Source: Ruegeria sp. A3M17
GTDB taxonomy: Bacteria > Pseudomonadota > Alphaproteobacteria > Rhodobacterales > Rhodobacteraceae
Length of the DNA: 64,000 nucleotides
Direction: 5' to 3'
Assembly: GCF_003318255.1 (NCBI RefSeq)
Contig: NZ_QOCF01000035.1
Coordinates: 186,001-250,000 of the forward strand
Below the pieces are notes generated by a model. That model made no database searches, was not told the DNA's origin, and saw only the letters and a list, made by a program, of their open reading frames with translations. How positions within the stretch are numbered: the first letter of the stretch is position 1; the number at the start of each line of letters is the position of its first letter. Shown here in pieces: positions 51,536 through 59,330 of the stretch. A program made the position numbers and the translations under genes.

Positions 51536-53986
51536 TTAAGCGCGCAACCGCTCGTTCTCGGGATCCCAGAGCGGCTGATCCTGCTCTACCACGGCGCGGC
51601 ACTTTTGGCCGTAGATTTCGACCTCAAGCTCGGTGCCGGGGTTGGCAAGCTCGGCCTTGACCATGCCCAGCGCGATGGACTTGCCGACGCGGTAACCCCA
51701 TGCGCCCGATGTGGTCTCGCCCACGATCTCGCCGTTCTGCCAGATGCAGGACATGTAGGGCGCATCGCAGTCGCCGGCGTCCACGGTAATGGTGACAAAG
51801 GCCTTTTTTACGCCCTGCTGCTTTTCGTTCAGGATCGCGGCCTTGCCGGGGAAGTCCTGCGGCTTGTCCAGCTTGACGAAGCGTTCCAGCCCGCCTTCCA
51901 GCAGAGAGTAGTCGGTCGACAGGTCACCCTTCCATGCCCGGTAACCTTTTTCGATACGCAGAGAGTTCAGGGCGTACATCCCGAACGGCTTGGCACCAGC
52001 GTCGACGATTGCGTCATAGATCGCAGGCATATGCTCGTTCAGGGCATGCACTTCCCATCCCAGTTCACCGGCAAAGGAAACGCGGATCAGGTAGGCGGGC
52101 TGGCCTGCAACGGTGGCGGACTGGTGGGTCAGCCAACCAGTGGTCAGATCGGCATCCGTCAGGTTCGACAGGATCTCGCGCGAATTCGGGCCCGTGACGA
52201 TCAGAGTGTCGCGTGTTGTTGTCACGTCCTCGATCGACACACTGGCAGGCATAGCATTCATCAGGATGTCCCGATCATGCCATTGCGCGGTGGCGGCAGT
52301 GATCATGACGAATTCGTCCTCGCCCAGACGGATACAGGACATCTCGGTCAGAATGCGGCCACGGTCGTCAGAGACATAGATGAGGTTCATCCTGCCGACC
52401 TTTGGCAGTCCTCCGGTTGCGAGGCCACGCAACGCCTCAGCGGCGCCTTCGCCCTTGACCATAAAGCGCGAGAAGCCTGGCAGATCCAGCACTCCACAAT
52501 CATCTCGCACGGCCTCGCATTCTTCTTGGATCCGCTGCTCCCATGGGCCGGATCGGCCCCAGGTATGGGTGGCATCAAGCGATGTGTCGTCGCCCGGCAT
52601 TGCGAACCAATTGGCCCGCTCCCATCCGTTATAGGCACCCATTACGCCGCCCAGCGCTTTGACCTTGTCATGCACCGGCGACAGTTTCTTGTCGCGTGCG
52701 GCAGGCCATTCATGATGGGGGAAGTGCATGGCGTATTCGTTGCCATAAACTTCCAGACCTTTCTGGTTGCAGTAGTCCTGATCTGTGTAATCGGTGTAGC
52801 GGCGCGGATCGACGGCCCACATGTCCCACTCGGTCGCGCCATCGACGATCCATTCGGCCAGCACCTTGCCTGCACCACCGCCCTGCGCGATGCCGAAGGT
52901 GAATGTGTGTGCCTCGAACGCGTTTTTCACACCTGGCATTGGGCCGATCAGCGGCAGGCCATCCGGTGCATATGGGATCGGGCCATTGATTACACGGCCA
53001 ACGCCCGAGGTTGCCATCAGCGGAACCCGCTCCATCGCATCGGTAACGATGTCTTCGATGCGGTCCAGATCGTCATTCCACAGCTGGAACGAGAAATCCT
53101 CGGGCATAGCGTCGTCTTCGGTCATCCAATGGCCCTTGCAGTTAGGCTCATACGGTCCAAGGTTGAAGCCATTCTTTTCCTGCCGCAGGTAGTACGAGAT
53201 ATCCACGTCACGCAGCAGCGGCAGCTTCTTACCACCGTTCGCTTTGGACCATTCTTCAATTTCTGGAACTTCGTCCGTCAGCAAATACTGATGGCTCATG
53301 ACCATCGCCGGAACGGTGCGGCCGCCAAAGGGCTTGAACCACTCGCCGACGCGTTGCGCGTAATATCCGGCCGCATTCACTACGTAATCACAGGCGATAT
53401 CGCCCTTGTCGGTGTGGACGGTCCATGTGCCATCGGCGTGCTGAGTTACGCCAGTTGCCGGGCAGAACCGAATGATCTTCTGACCCATGTCACGGGCACC
53501 TTTGGCCAGCGCCTGTGTCAGTTGGGCCGGATCAATGTCGCCATCTGTCGGGTCGAACAAAACGCCTTCAAGATCGTGCGTTTCCAGAAACGGATAGCGC
53601 TCTTTAGCTTCTTCAGGCGTCCACATCTCCATCGGGATGCCTTGATAACGCCCCATCGCCATGGCGTGTTCGAACTCTTGCATCCGCTCTTTGCTATGCG
53701 CCAGACGGATCGAGCCTGAAACGTGGTAGTTCATCGGATAGTCGACCTCTTCGCCCAAGCGCGAATACAGCTCGGTCGAGTACCGCTGCATATTCATGAT
53801 CGCCCATGAATTCGAGAAGGTCGGAACGTTACCAGCCGCGTGCCATGTCGAGCCTGCGGTCAATTCGTTCTTTTCCAGCAGCACACAATCAGTCCAGCCC
53901 TTCTTGGCCAGATGATACAGCGAGGAGGCCCCCACCACACCGCCACCGATAACAACCACGCGGGCTTTTGTCGGAAAATCACTCAT
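51536..53986 (-). CDS. Second FAD-GcvT demethylating dehydrogenase (paralogue)
   Basis: An 816-residue enzyme with the same plan as its downstream paralogue: FAD-binding domain (GGGVVGASSLYHLA, and STWHAAGN with the likely covalent-FAD His), FAO_M linker, GcvT and its C-terminal domain. The two proteins are clearly related but well diverged, suggesting different substrates, for example dimethylglycine for one and sarcosine for the other. AGGG precedes the ATG. It is separated from the GFA gene by 15 bases and from the cupin by 18. Confidence 0.88.
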   Translation of the reverse strand: MSDFPTKARVVVIGGGVVGASSLYHLAKKGWTDCVLLEKNELTAGSTWHAAGNVPTFSNSWAIMNMQRYSTELYSRLGEEVDYPMNYHVSGSIRLAHSKERMQEFEHAMAMGRYQGIPMEMWTPEEAKERYPFLETHDLEGVLFDPTDGDIDPAQLTQALAKGARDMGQKIIRFCPATGVTQHADGTWTVHTDKGDIACDYVVNAAGYYAQRVGEWFKPFGGRTVPAMVMSHQYLLTDEVPEIEEWSKANGGKKLPLLRDVDISYYLRQEKNGFNLGPYEPNCKGHWMTEDDAMPEDFSFQLWNDDLDRIEDIVTDAMERVPLMATSGVGRVINGPIPYAPDGLPLIGPMPGVKNAFEAHTFTFGIAQGGGAGKVLAEWIVDGATEWDMWAVDPRRYTDYTDQDYCNQKGLEVYGNEYAMHFPHHEWPAARDKKLSPVHDKVKALGGVMGAYNGWERANWFAMPGDDTSLDATHTWGRSGPWEQRIQEECEAVRDDCGVLDLPGFSRFMVKGEGAAEALRGLATGGLPKVGRMNLIYVSDDRGRILTEMSCIRLGEDEFVMITAATAQWHDRDILMNAMPASVSIEDVTTTRDTLIVTGPNSREILSNLTDADLTTGWLTHQSATVAGQPAYLIRVSFAGELGWEVHALNEHMPAIYDAIVDAGAKPFGMYALNSLRIEKGYRAWKGDLSTDYSLLEGGLERFVKLDKPQDFPGKAAILNEKQQGVKKAFVTITVDAGDCDAPYMSCIWQNGEIVGETTSGAWGYRVGKSIALGMVKAELANPGTELEVEIYGQKCRAVVEQDQPLWDPENERLRA

Positions 53987-54001
53987 GCGTTTTGATCCCT
54001 G

Positions 54002-54382
54002 TTACTGTGCCCGTTGGGGCAGATCGTCTGTGATGTCGTAATAATCGCCCTTGTCGGCCACAAAGATGTGCCGGGCGAGCTGAAGTCCGGTGGGCGTATC
54101 GAAGGCCCCCATGGAAATCGAAATCGTGTCCTCGTCATTGTGTTGCCAGAACAGGAATGAGCCACATGCGCTGCAAAAACCCCGGCGCGCGGTGTCCGAG
54201 GTACGGAACCACGTAAGCGTATCGCTTGCGGTAAAGCTCAAGTTATCCTGATGCGTCCAAGTCGAAGACCAAACATGGCCGGATTGCTTGCGGCATTGAC
54301 CACAATGGCAGGCCGAGGGAGGCGACAGTTCTCCGTCAATCCGGAACGTGACAGCGCCGCAGAGGCAGGAACCAGTTTGCAT
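54002..54382 (-). CDS. GFA (glutathione-dependent formaldehyde-activating) family protein
   Basis: A 126-residue zinc protein with CLCGAV, CHCGQCRK and CSACGS motifs, which supply the two zinc sites. The family is named for the glutathione-dependent formaldehyde-activating enzyme, but many members have other roles. Here it lies next to demethylating enzymes that can release formaldehyde when folate is short, so formaldehyde detoxification is plausible. The start at 54382 (AAGGGG upstream) overlaps nothing; the frame to 54460 would run into the LysE gene. Confidence 0.85.
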   Translation of the reverse strand: MQTGSCLCGAVTFRIDGELSPPSACHCGQCRKQSGHVWSSTWTHQDNLSFTASDTLTWFRTSDTARRGFCSACGSFLFWQHNDEDTISISMGAFDTPTGLQLARHIFVADKGDYYDITDDLPQRAQ

Positions 54383-54386
54383 ATAT

Positions 54387-55010
54387 TTACCCCTTTGCTG
54401 TGGGCGTGGAGCTAGTCCCCAGCAACACGCCATAGATAATGAAACAGGCGGCCATGACACGGCGCACCCATGTGTTGAACACAGCGCCCAGCGCCGCTTT
54501 ACCCATCAAAGCGCCCATCAGGGTGAACCCGGTATAGCTGAGCGTGGTGATGATCAGCGCCGTGGGCATGATGACGACCATCTGCTGCCAGATCGGCACA
54601 TCTGGTTGCACAAACTGCGAAAAGGCGGCGAGATACCCTGCCACACTTTTAGGATTGATCGTCGCGACCGCCAGTGCGTGTAGATACACGTGACGCGCGG
54701 GGCGTTCGGTAATTGGCACCGGGCGGGATGCATTCATCCATCCGCGAACCCCAACCCAGATCAGGAACGCTGCCCCCACCACTTTGGCGATGAAAAACCC
54801 GGTTGGGGAGGCTGTGATCAACGCGGTCACACCCAGCGCTGACAGGATCAAAAACGCACTGGCCTGCGTCAGGATCGCCAACACACCCAGCATCGCTTTG
54901 GGAAACGGCAGGCTCATCCCGTTCGAGATGCAGTTTGCCGCATTCGGACCCGGAGTGGTGACGAACACCACCCAGAACAATGCGAATATGGTCCAGGCCT
55001 CGAAACTCAT
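54387..55010 (-). CDS. LysE family exporter
   Basis: A 207-residue inner-membrane protein of the LysE/RhtB type with about six helices and the GPNAANCISNGMS motif near residue 21. Members export amino acids. Its ATG overlaps the stop of the XRE-cupin regulator (TGATG), so the regulator and exporter are translationally coupled and the regulator may sense the exported compound. Confidence 0.87.
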   Translation of the reverse strand: MSFEAWTIFALFWVVFVTTPGPNAANCISNGMSLPFPKAMLGVLAILTQASAFLILSALGVTALITASPTGFFIAKVVGAAFLIWVGVRGWMNASRPVPITERPARHVYLHALAVATINPKSVAGYLAAFSQFVQPDVPIWQQMVVIMPTALIITTLSYTGFTLMGALMGKAALGAVFNTWVRRVMAACFIIYGVLLGTSSTPTAKG

Positions 55011-55579
55011 CAGTACACCGGCGGGGCGATCACCCAGATGGCCACGGCGGGCTCATCGTAAGGGTTCGACCATTGATAAGGTTGGTGTTTAATCCGAAAG
55101 CTGTCGCCCGGACCCATAAAAAACCGACGGTCTCCGATCGTCAAATCCAGCCGGCCCGACACCATGTACCCGACCTCCTGCGTCGGTCGGTTGGCGGGCG
55201 TTTGCATTTTTGAGCGTGGTTTGAACGTCGAGTGCACCATCTCGAAATCATCGGTCAGGTCGGGCGAAAGCAGCTCTTCGATCAACCCTTCCTCGCCCGA
55301 GCCCATTGGGCGGCGCGATCCGGCACGCACGACATAACCCTGTTCGTCCGCAGGTGCCGAAGAGTGCGCGAACAGCATAGACATCGGAACGCCCAAACAT
55401 TCGGCGATCTCGCGAAGGTCCGAAATTGATGGATCCGACATGTCACGCTCGACCTGGCTCAACCAACCGACAGAGCGGCCAAGGCGCGCTGCAATCTCGC
55501 TCAGCGTCAGCCCGCGCGCTTTGCGCAATGCGCGAAGGTCGGCTCCGAGTGTGGCACTGTGCGGGGCTTGGCTGTTCAC
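55010..55579 (-). CDS. XRE-family regulator with C-terminal cupin domain
   Basis: A 189-residue regulator: an N-terminal HTH_3 domain (about residues 11-65, LTLSEIAARLGRSVGWLSQVE) and a C-terminal small-molecule-binding cupin (about 110-185). This is the PuuR/DdaR-like architecture, often an amine or amino-acid sensor. The start is GTG at 55579 with GGAG upstream. It is first in the minus-strand operon, and inverted repeats lie directly upstream. Confidence 0.87.
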   Translation of the reverse strand: MNSQAPHSATLGADLRALRKARGLTLSEIAARLGRSVGWLSQVERDMSDPSISDLREIAECLGVPMSMLFAHSSAPADEQGYVVRAGSRRPMGSGEEGLIEELLSPDLTDDFEMVHSTFKPRSKMQTPANRPTQEVGYMVSGRLDLTIGDRRFFMGPGDSFRIKHQPYQWSNPYDEPAVAIWVIAPPVY

Positions 55580-55597
55580 TGAACGCTCCGAAATTTG

Positions 55598-55661
55598 GTG
55601 AAATTTTCTCCTCGTTTTTCACGATGCATTGATTCCGTGAAAAAACCAAGAATTTTTTCAC
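55598..55661. promoter_or_regulatory. Candidate operators of the XRE-cupin regulator
   Basis: GTGAAAAAA (55637-55645) and TTTTTTCAC (55653-55661) are a perfect 9-bp inverted repeat with a 7-base spacer. A second pair, GTGAAA (55598-55603) and TTTCAC (55617-55622), lies closer to the gene. The shared GTGAAA half-site in several copies within the divergent promoter region suggests cooperative binding. Confidence 0.65.
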
Positions 55662-55696
55662 TTGGGTCCACGGCATTGTTTGGATATCCGTCAACC

Positions 55697-55978
55697 ATGT
55701 GGATTGCGGTGGTTTATCTGTGGGTCGTCAACACCCTGACTTTGCTTGCCTTTGGCTGGGATAAGCTGCGGGCAAGACGGCGGAAAAGGCGTATCCCGGA
55801 ACGAAAATTATTGTGGTTGGCGGCGCTGGGCGGCAGTCCAGGCGCATTGCTGGGGCGGTGGATTTTCAGACACAAAACCCGCAAGCGGCTGTTTTCATAC
55901 TACATCTTTGGGATTTTCGGCGCACAGGCTGTGCTGGCCTATCTTCTGGCGGCCTTGGAATTGCCCAGCCTGGTCTAG
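55697..55978 (+). CDS. DUF1294 membrane protein
   Basis: A 93-residue protein with helices at both ends and the GWDKLRARRRKRRIPERKLLW block typical of DUF1294. The C-terminal helix contains LGGSPGALLGRW. Function unknown. It diverges from the XRE-cupin operon and may share its operators. The ATG at 55697 is chosen over the longer frame from 55595, which would start inside the operator region. Confidence 0.85.
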   Translation: MWIAVVYLWVVNTLTLLAFGWDKLRARRRKRRIPERKLLWLAALGGSPGALLGRWIFRHKTRKRLFSYYIFGIFGAQAVLAYLLAALELPSLV

Positions 55979-56090
55979 CGCGAAAATTCCATCAGGGATT
56001 AGGTGCTAACCATTTGGGAAACTGTCTGCTACACTCCCATTCTATCTGAATATGATTATTCTTACGCATTCGCAAAGGGTTGAATGACAA

Positions 56091-56480
56091 ATGGACAACG
56101 GTATCGGCTTTTTCGACATAGTCTGGTCAATCTTCTGGCTGTTCCTGATGGTGGCCTGGTTCTGGGTGATGATTTCGGTTGTGGCCGATGTCTTCCGCTC
56201 CAAGGACCTGAGCGGCGGTGGAAAGGCAGTCTGGATCGCCTTTGTCATCCTGATTCCATGGATGGGCGTTCTGGCCTACCTGATCGTCCGCGGCGACAAG
56301 ATGCACCAACACAATGCCGAGGCTATGAGCCAGATCGAACAGGCGCAAAAGGACTATATCCGCTCGGTGGCCACCGTATCTGCTGCGGATGAGCTGGAAC
56401 GGCTTGCTGCGCTCAAGGAAAAAGGCGTTCTGACGGATGAGGAATTTGCGGCGCAGAAAGCCAAGCTTCTGAGCACCTGA
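56091..56480 (+). CDS. PLDc_N/SHOCT-domain membrane protein
   Basis: A 129-residue protein with two membrane helices (about residues 6-33 and 44-66) of the phospholipase D N-terminal type (GGKAVWIAFVILIPWMGVLAYLI), followed by a C-terminal SHOCT motif (ADELERLAALKEKGVLTDEEFAAQKAKLL). SHOCT modules mediate assembly. Function unknown. It ends before a strong terminator. Confidence 0.85.
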   Translation: MDNGIGFFDIVWSIFWLFLMVAWFWVMISVVADVFRSKDLSGGGKAVWIAFVILIPWMGVLAYLIVRGDKMHQHNAEAMSQIEQAQKDYIRSVATVSAADELERLAALKEKGVLTDEEFAAQKAKLLST

Positions 56481-56499
56481 TAGGAAGCACACTCTAATC

Positions 56500-56532
56500 A
56501 AAATGGCCGGGGGTACGCCCCCGGCCATTTTT
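56500..56532. terminator. Bidirectional terminator
   Basis: A perfect 14-bp stem (AAAATGGCCGGGGG with its complement, 56500-56513 and 56518-56531) with a 4-base loop and flanking A and T runs lies between two convergent genes. Its right half overlaps the last codons of the GAF protein. Confidence 0.92.
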
Positions 56533-56983
56533 ACTTGGCGAATACGCCGGCTAGAATTTCGCTCAGTTTCCTTTCGTCTTGTTCATTGAACGCGTTGGGT
56601 TGATCACTGTCGATATCGAACACCGCAATGACGTCACCGGCGGCGTTGTGCACAGGCAGCACCACCTCGGATCTGGTCGAAGATGCGCAGGCGATATGGC
56701 CCGGAAACGCATCCACATCCGGCACCAACTGTACCTCGCCCGTACGGGCGGCAGCGCCACAGACACCGCGGTCGAACGGGATGACCAGACAGCCGTGCCC
56801 ACCTTGATAAGGTCCAATCTTCAAAAGCCCCGGCTCGGTGACACGGTAGAAACCTGTCCAGTCAAATCGATCATCGGAATGATGCACCTCGCACGCGACC
56901 GTGGCCATCAGGGCCACATTGTCGGTTTCACCCTCGGTCAGTGCGGCGATGGTCTTGGCAAGTGTATCGTAATCAGCTGTCAT
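56531..56983 (-). CDS. msrC: Free methionine-(R)-sulfoxide reductase (GAF domain)
   Basis: A 150-residue single GAF-domain enzyme that reduces free Met-(R)-O. The three functional cysteines are arranged as in the known enzyme: HGC, then VCG ten residues later, then HIACASSTRSE. These give resolving and catalytic positions. The start is ATG at 56983. It is separated from the thiolase gene by 51 bases including a repeat fragment. Confidence 0.88.
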   Translation of the reverse strand: MTADYDTLAKTIAALTEGETDNVALMATVACEVHHSDDRFDWTGFYRVTEPGLLKIGPYQGGHGCLVIPFDRGVCGAAARTGEVQLVPDVDAFPGHIACASSTRSEVVLPVHNAAGDVIAVFDIDSDQPNAFNEQDERKLSEILAGVFAK

Positions 56984-57005
56984 GTCGGAACTCGTGGCAG
57001 GTTTG

Positions 57006-57033
57006 CACCGGAGTATTTGGAAAAAGGTGAAGC
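57006..57033 (-). repeat. Divergent intergenic repeat copy C
   Basis: On the minus strand it reads GCTTCACCTTTTTCCAAATA then CTCCGGTG, which resembles the GCTTCATCTGGCCAAAAATA core of copies A and B at 31984 and 33749. It sits in a short gap between genes. The match is partial. Confidence 0.4.
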
Positions 57034-57034
57034 G

Positions 57035-58207
57035 TCAAACGCGTTCGATGGCTATCGCCGTGCCTTCGCCGCCGCCGATGCAGATCGCCGCCACCCCGCG
57101 TTTCAGGTTTCGCTTTTCCAACGCGTTCAGCAGCGTGACCATAATCCGCGCACCCGACGCACCGATCGGATGCCCAAGTGCGCAAGCCCCGCCGTTCACG
57201 TTGACGATATCGCGGGGCAGACCCATCTCGTGCATGAACGCCATCGGCACGACCGCAAAGGCTTCGTTAACCTCCCACAGATCGACATCTTCCTTCGACC
57301 AGCCGATGTTGGTCAGCAGTTTCTGGGCGGCCGGTACTGGTGCCGTCGTGAACAGTCCCGGCGCTTGCGCGTGACTGGCATGGCCGACTATACGGGCACG
57401 AACGGTCAGTCCCTGCGCTTGGGCTGCGTTCTCGGATGCCAGCACCAATGCGGCGGCACCATCCGATATCGAAGAAGAGTTGGCCGCCGTGACAGTGCCA
57501 TCCTTTCGAAACGCTGGCTTGAGCGTCGGGATTTTCTCAGGCCGCGCCGATAATGGCTGTTCATCCGTGGCCTGCGTGACCTCACTCTTGCGGGTGCGGA
57601 CCGTAACCGGCGTGATTTCATCCGCGAATGCGCCGTTTTCCTGTGCGGCCAGCGCATTTGACAATGAACGCAGCGCATATTCGTCCTGCGCTTCACGTGT
57701 AAACTGATAGGCTTCGGCACAGTCTTCGGCGAATGTGCCCATCAGGCGACCTTTGTCATAGGCGTCCTCGAGCCCGTCCAGGAACATATGATCCATTGCC
57801 TGCGTATGACCCAATCGCGCGCCTTCGCGCATTTTGGGTAAAAGGTATGGCGCGTTCGTCATGCTCTCCATCCCGCCTGCGATCATTGTATCGGCATGCC
57901 CTAAAGCGATCTGGTCATAGGCCATCATGGCCGCTTTCATGCCCGATCCGCACATTTTGTTCAGCGTTGTGGCGGGAACGTCTTCGCCCAACCCTGCCGC
58001 AAAACCGGCCTGGCGCGCGGGCGCCTGCCCCTGCCCGGCCGGCAAAACACATCCCATAAGGACTTCGTCAACGGTTTCAGTACCGGCCCCTTGCAACGCT
58101 GCCCTGATGGCGTCGCCGCCCAGATCGGCCGCTGTCACGGTATCGAACATCCCCTGAAACCCACCCATCGGGGTCCGCGCCGCGCCGGCGATAACGACTT
58201 GCTTCAT
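57035..58207 (-). CDS. Acetyl-CoA C-acetyltransferase (thiolase)
   Basis: A 390-residue thiolase. The nucleophilic cysteine is in NKMCGSGMKA (near residue 90), the catalytic His in GGACALGHPIGASG (near 350) and the acid/base Cys in AICIGGGEG (near 380). It condenses two acetyl-CoA or cleaves acetoacetyl-CoA. No phaB neighbour is present, so the pathway is open. AAGGAG lies before the ATG at 58207; the frame open to 58831 is antisense to the STAS gene and unused. Confidence 0.92.
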   Translation of the reverse strand: MKQVVIAGAARTPMGGFQGMFDTVTAADLGGDAIRAALQGAGTETVDEVLMGCVLPAGQGQAPARQAGFAAGLGEDVPATTLNKMCGSGMKAAMMAYDQIALGHADTMIAGGMESMTNAPYLLPKMREGARLGHTQAMDHMFLDGLEDAYDKGRLMGTFAEDCAEAYQFTREAQDEYALRSLSNALAAQENGAFADEITPVTVRTRKSEVTQATDEQPLSARPEKIPTLKPAFRKDGTVTAANSSSISDGAAALVLASENAAQAQGLTVRARIVGHASHAQAPGLFTTAPVPAAQKLLTNIGWSKEDVDLWEVNEAFAVVPMAFMHEMGLPRDIVNVNGGACALGHPIGASGARIMVTLLNALEKRNLKRGVAAICIGGGEGTAIAIERV

Positions 58208-58309
58208 CTGGATGCTCCTTCGCTTTTCTACTGAGATGGATACCGAATGGTAAGAATTGCCGTCTAGCGTATTTCTACGAGTGATTATCAGTTTAGAGAA
58301 CCCGCGCGC

Positions 58310-58648
58310 ATGGCCCTGACCAGTAAGATAACAGACACGACGCAGATCATTACCGTGCATTCGGACCGGATTGATGCTGCAATGGCCATTCAGTTCAAGG
58401 AAGACATGCGCAATGAGGCCGAAGGTGGCGCGCCGCGTGTGGTCCTGGATCTGACGGGGGTGGAATTCATCGACTCTAGTGGCCTTGGGGCTATCGTCGC
58501 GTCGATGAAACAACTGGGCAGTGACCGCAGGTTGGATTTGGCCGGGTTGCACCCGTTTGTCGAAAAAGTGTTTCGGCTGACCCGCATGGATACGGTTTTC
58601 AACCTCTATCCTACCCTGGACGACGCTCTGGCACCGTCGGCGGAATGA
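58310..58648 (+). CDS. STAS-domain anti-sigma factor antagonist (RsbV-like)
   Basis: A 112-residue STAS protein. The phosphorylatable serine motif DSSGLG (near residue 58) is intact. It would switch partners with the ATPase/kinase encoded 22 bases downstream. The gene is divergent from the thiolase gene. Confidence 0.87.
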   Translation: MALTSKITDTTQIITVHSDRIDAAMAIQFKEDMRNEAEGGAPRVVLDLTGVEFIDSSGLGAIVASMKQLGSDRRLDLAGLHPFVEKVFRLTRMDTVFNLYPTLDDALAPSAE

Positions 58649-58670
58649 CTTCACGAATTGAATAGGCGCG

Positions 58671-59120
58671 ATGTCGATGGGGAACGGGAACTGCTTGGAT
58701 CTGAGCTTTGCTGCAACCGAAACCGAAGCCAGTGTTGGCATCGCCCAGCTAAGCAAAGGGCTGGAGGCGCAGGGTCTACCGCCACACAAGGCGAGCGACG
58801 TGAAAATCGCTCTGGCCGAGGCGATCAACAATGTGGTCGAGCATGCCTATGCGGGCGTCACTCCGGCCAAGGTCCGGGTGCATTGTCGCCTGCACCAAAA
58901 CTGGCTGGACATTTTGATCTCTGACACCGGGACTCCCTTGCCTGGATTTCGCGTGCCCCACGGTGTGCCCGCGCCTTTGGGATCGACACTCGACGAGTTG
59001 CCCGAAGGCGGGTTTGGCTGGTTCCTGATCCACGAACTGACCAGCGACATTCGCTATGAACATCGGAACGGCTGCAACCGGTTGTCCTTGCGGTTTGACT
59101 TTCCCAACCCGACCGCCTGA
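58671..59120 (+). CDS. RsbW-like anti-sigma factor kinase (HATPase)
   Basis: A 149-residue GHKL ATPase with the N-box EAINNVVEHAY (near residue 50) and the G-boxes SDTGTPLPG and GGFGWFLI. It should phosphorylate the STAS partner or bind a regulatory target. No sigma factor or phosphatase (RsbU) is nearby. An in-frame ATG two codons later is also possible. Confidence 0.85.
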   Translation: MSMGNGNCLDLSFAATETEASVGIAQLSKGLEAQGLPPHKASDVKIALAEAINNVVEHAYAGVTPAKVRVHCRLHQNWLDILISDTGTPLPGFRVPHGVPAPLGSTLDELPEGGFGWFLIHELTSDIRYEHRNGCNRLSLRFDFPNPTA

Positions 59121-59207
59121 CCCAAAATCGTCACATAAAGGCCCTGATCGCACCATTGCCGCGCCGCAAACAAAGGGCAAAAAGGTATCCGTAGCTCAGA
59201 TAGCTTC

Positions 59208-59307
59208 CCTCGGCGCCTCGTGTCACAGCCCCCACCCAGTGAACGGCGCCGAGGATCTTCTCCTTGATGTGACTAGACAATCTCTGACCACGCTTTACCT
59301 TCGGCGC
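59208..59307 (+). promoter_or_regulatory. Three-segment leader upstream of the gamma-glutamyltransferase gene
   Basis: Segment A (CCTCGGCGCC 59208-59217) and B (GGCGCCGAGG 59245-59254) form a perfect 10-bp stem with a 27-base loop that contains a smaller TCAC/GTGA helix. Segment C (CCTTCGGCGC 59298-59307) can also pair with B over about 9 positions and lies just before the Shine-Dalgarno run. A-B and B-C pairings exclude each other, the layout of a switch. An operator read as DNA is also possible. The region 59121-59207 contains nothing else I can name. Confidence 0.5.
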
Positions 59308-59330
59308 GGTCAAAGGGAGAAGGCAAAGCT

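Noticed and set aside
51059..53719. 886-residue open frame antisense to the first FAD-GcvT gene
   Set aside because: It mirrors a strongly recognised coding gene, has no family resemblance or ribosome site, and long antisense frames are common in GC-rich DNA.
58208..58831. Long N-terminal extension of the thiolase frame
   Set aside because: It is antisense to the STAS and RsbW-like genes; the thiolase fold begins at the ATG at 58207 with AAGGAG upstream.
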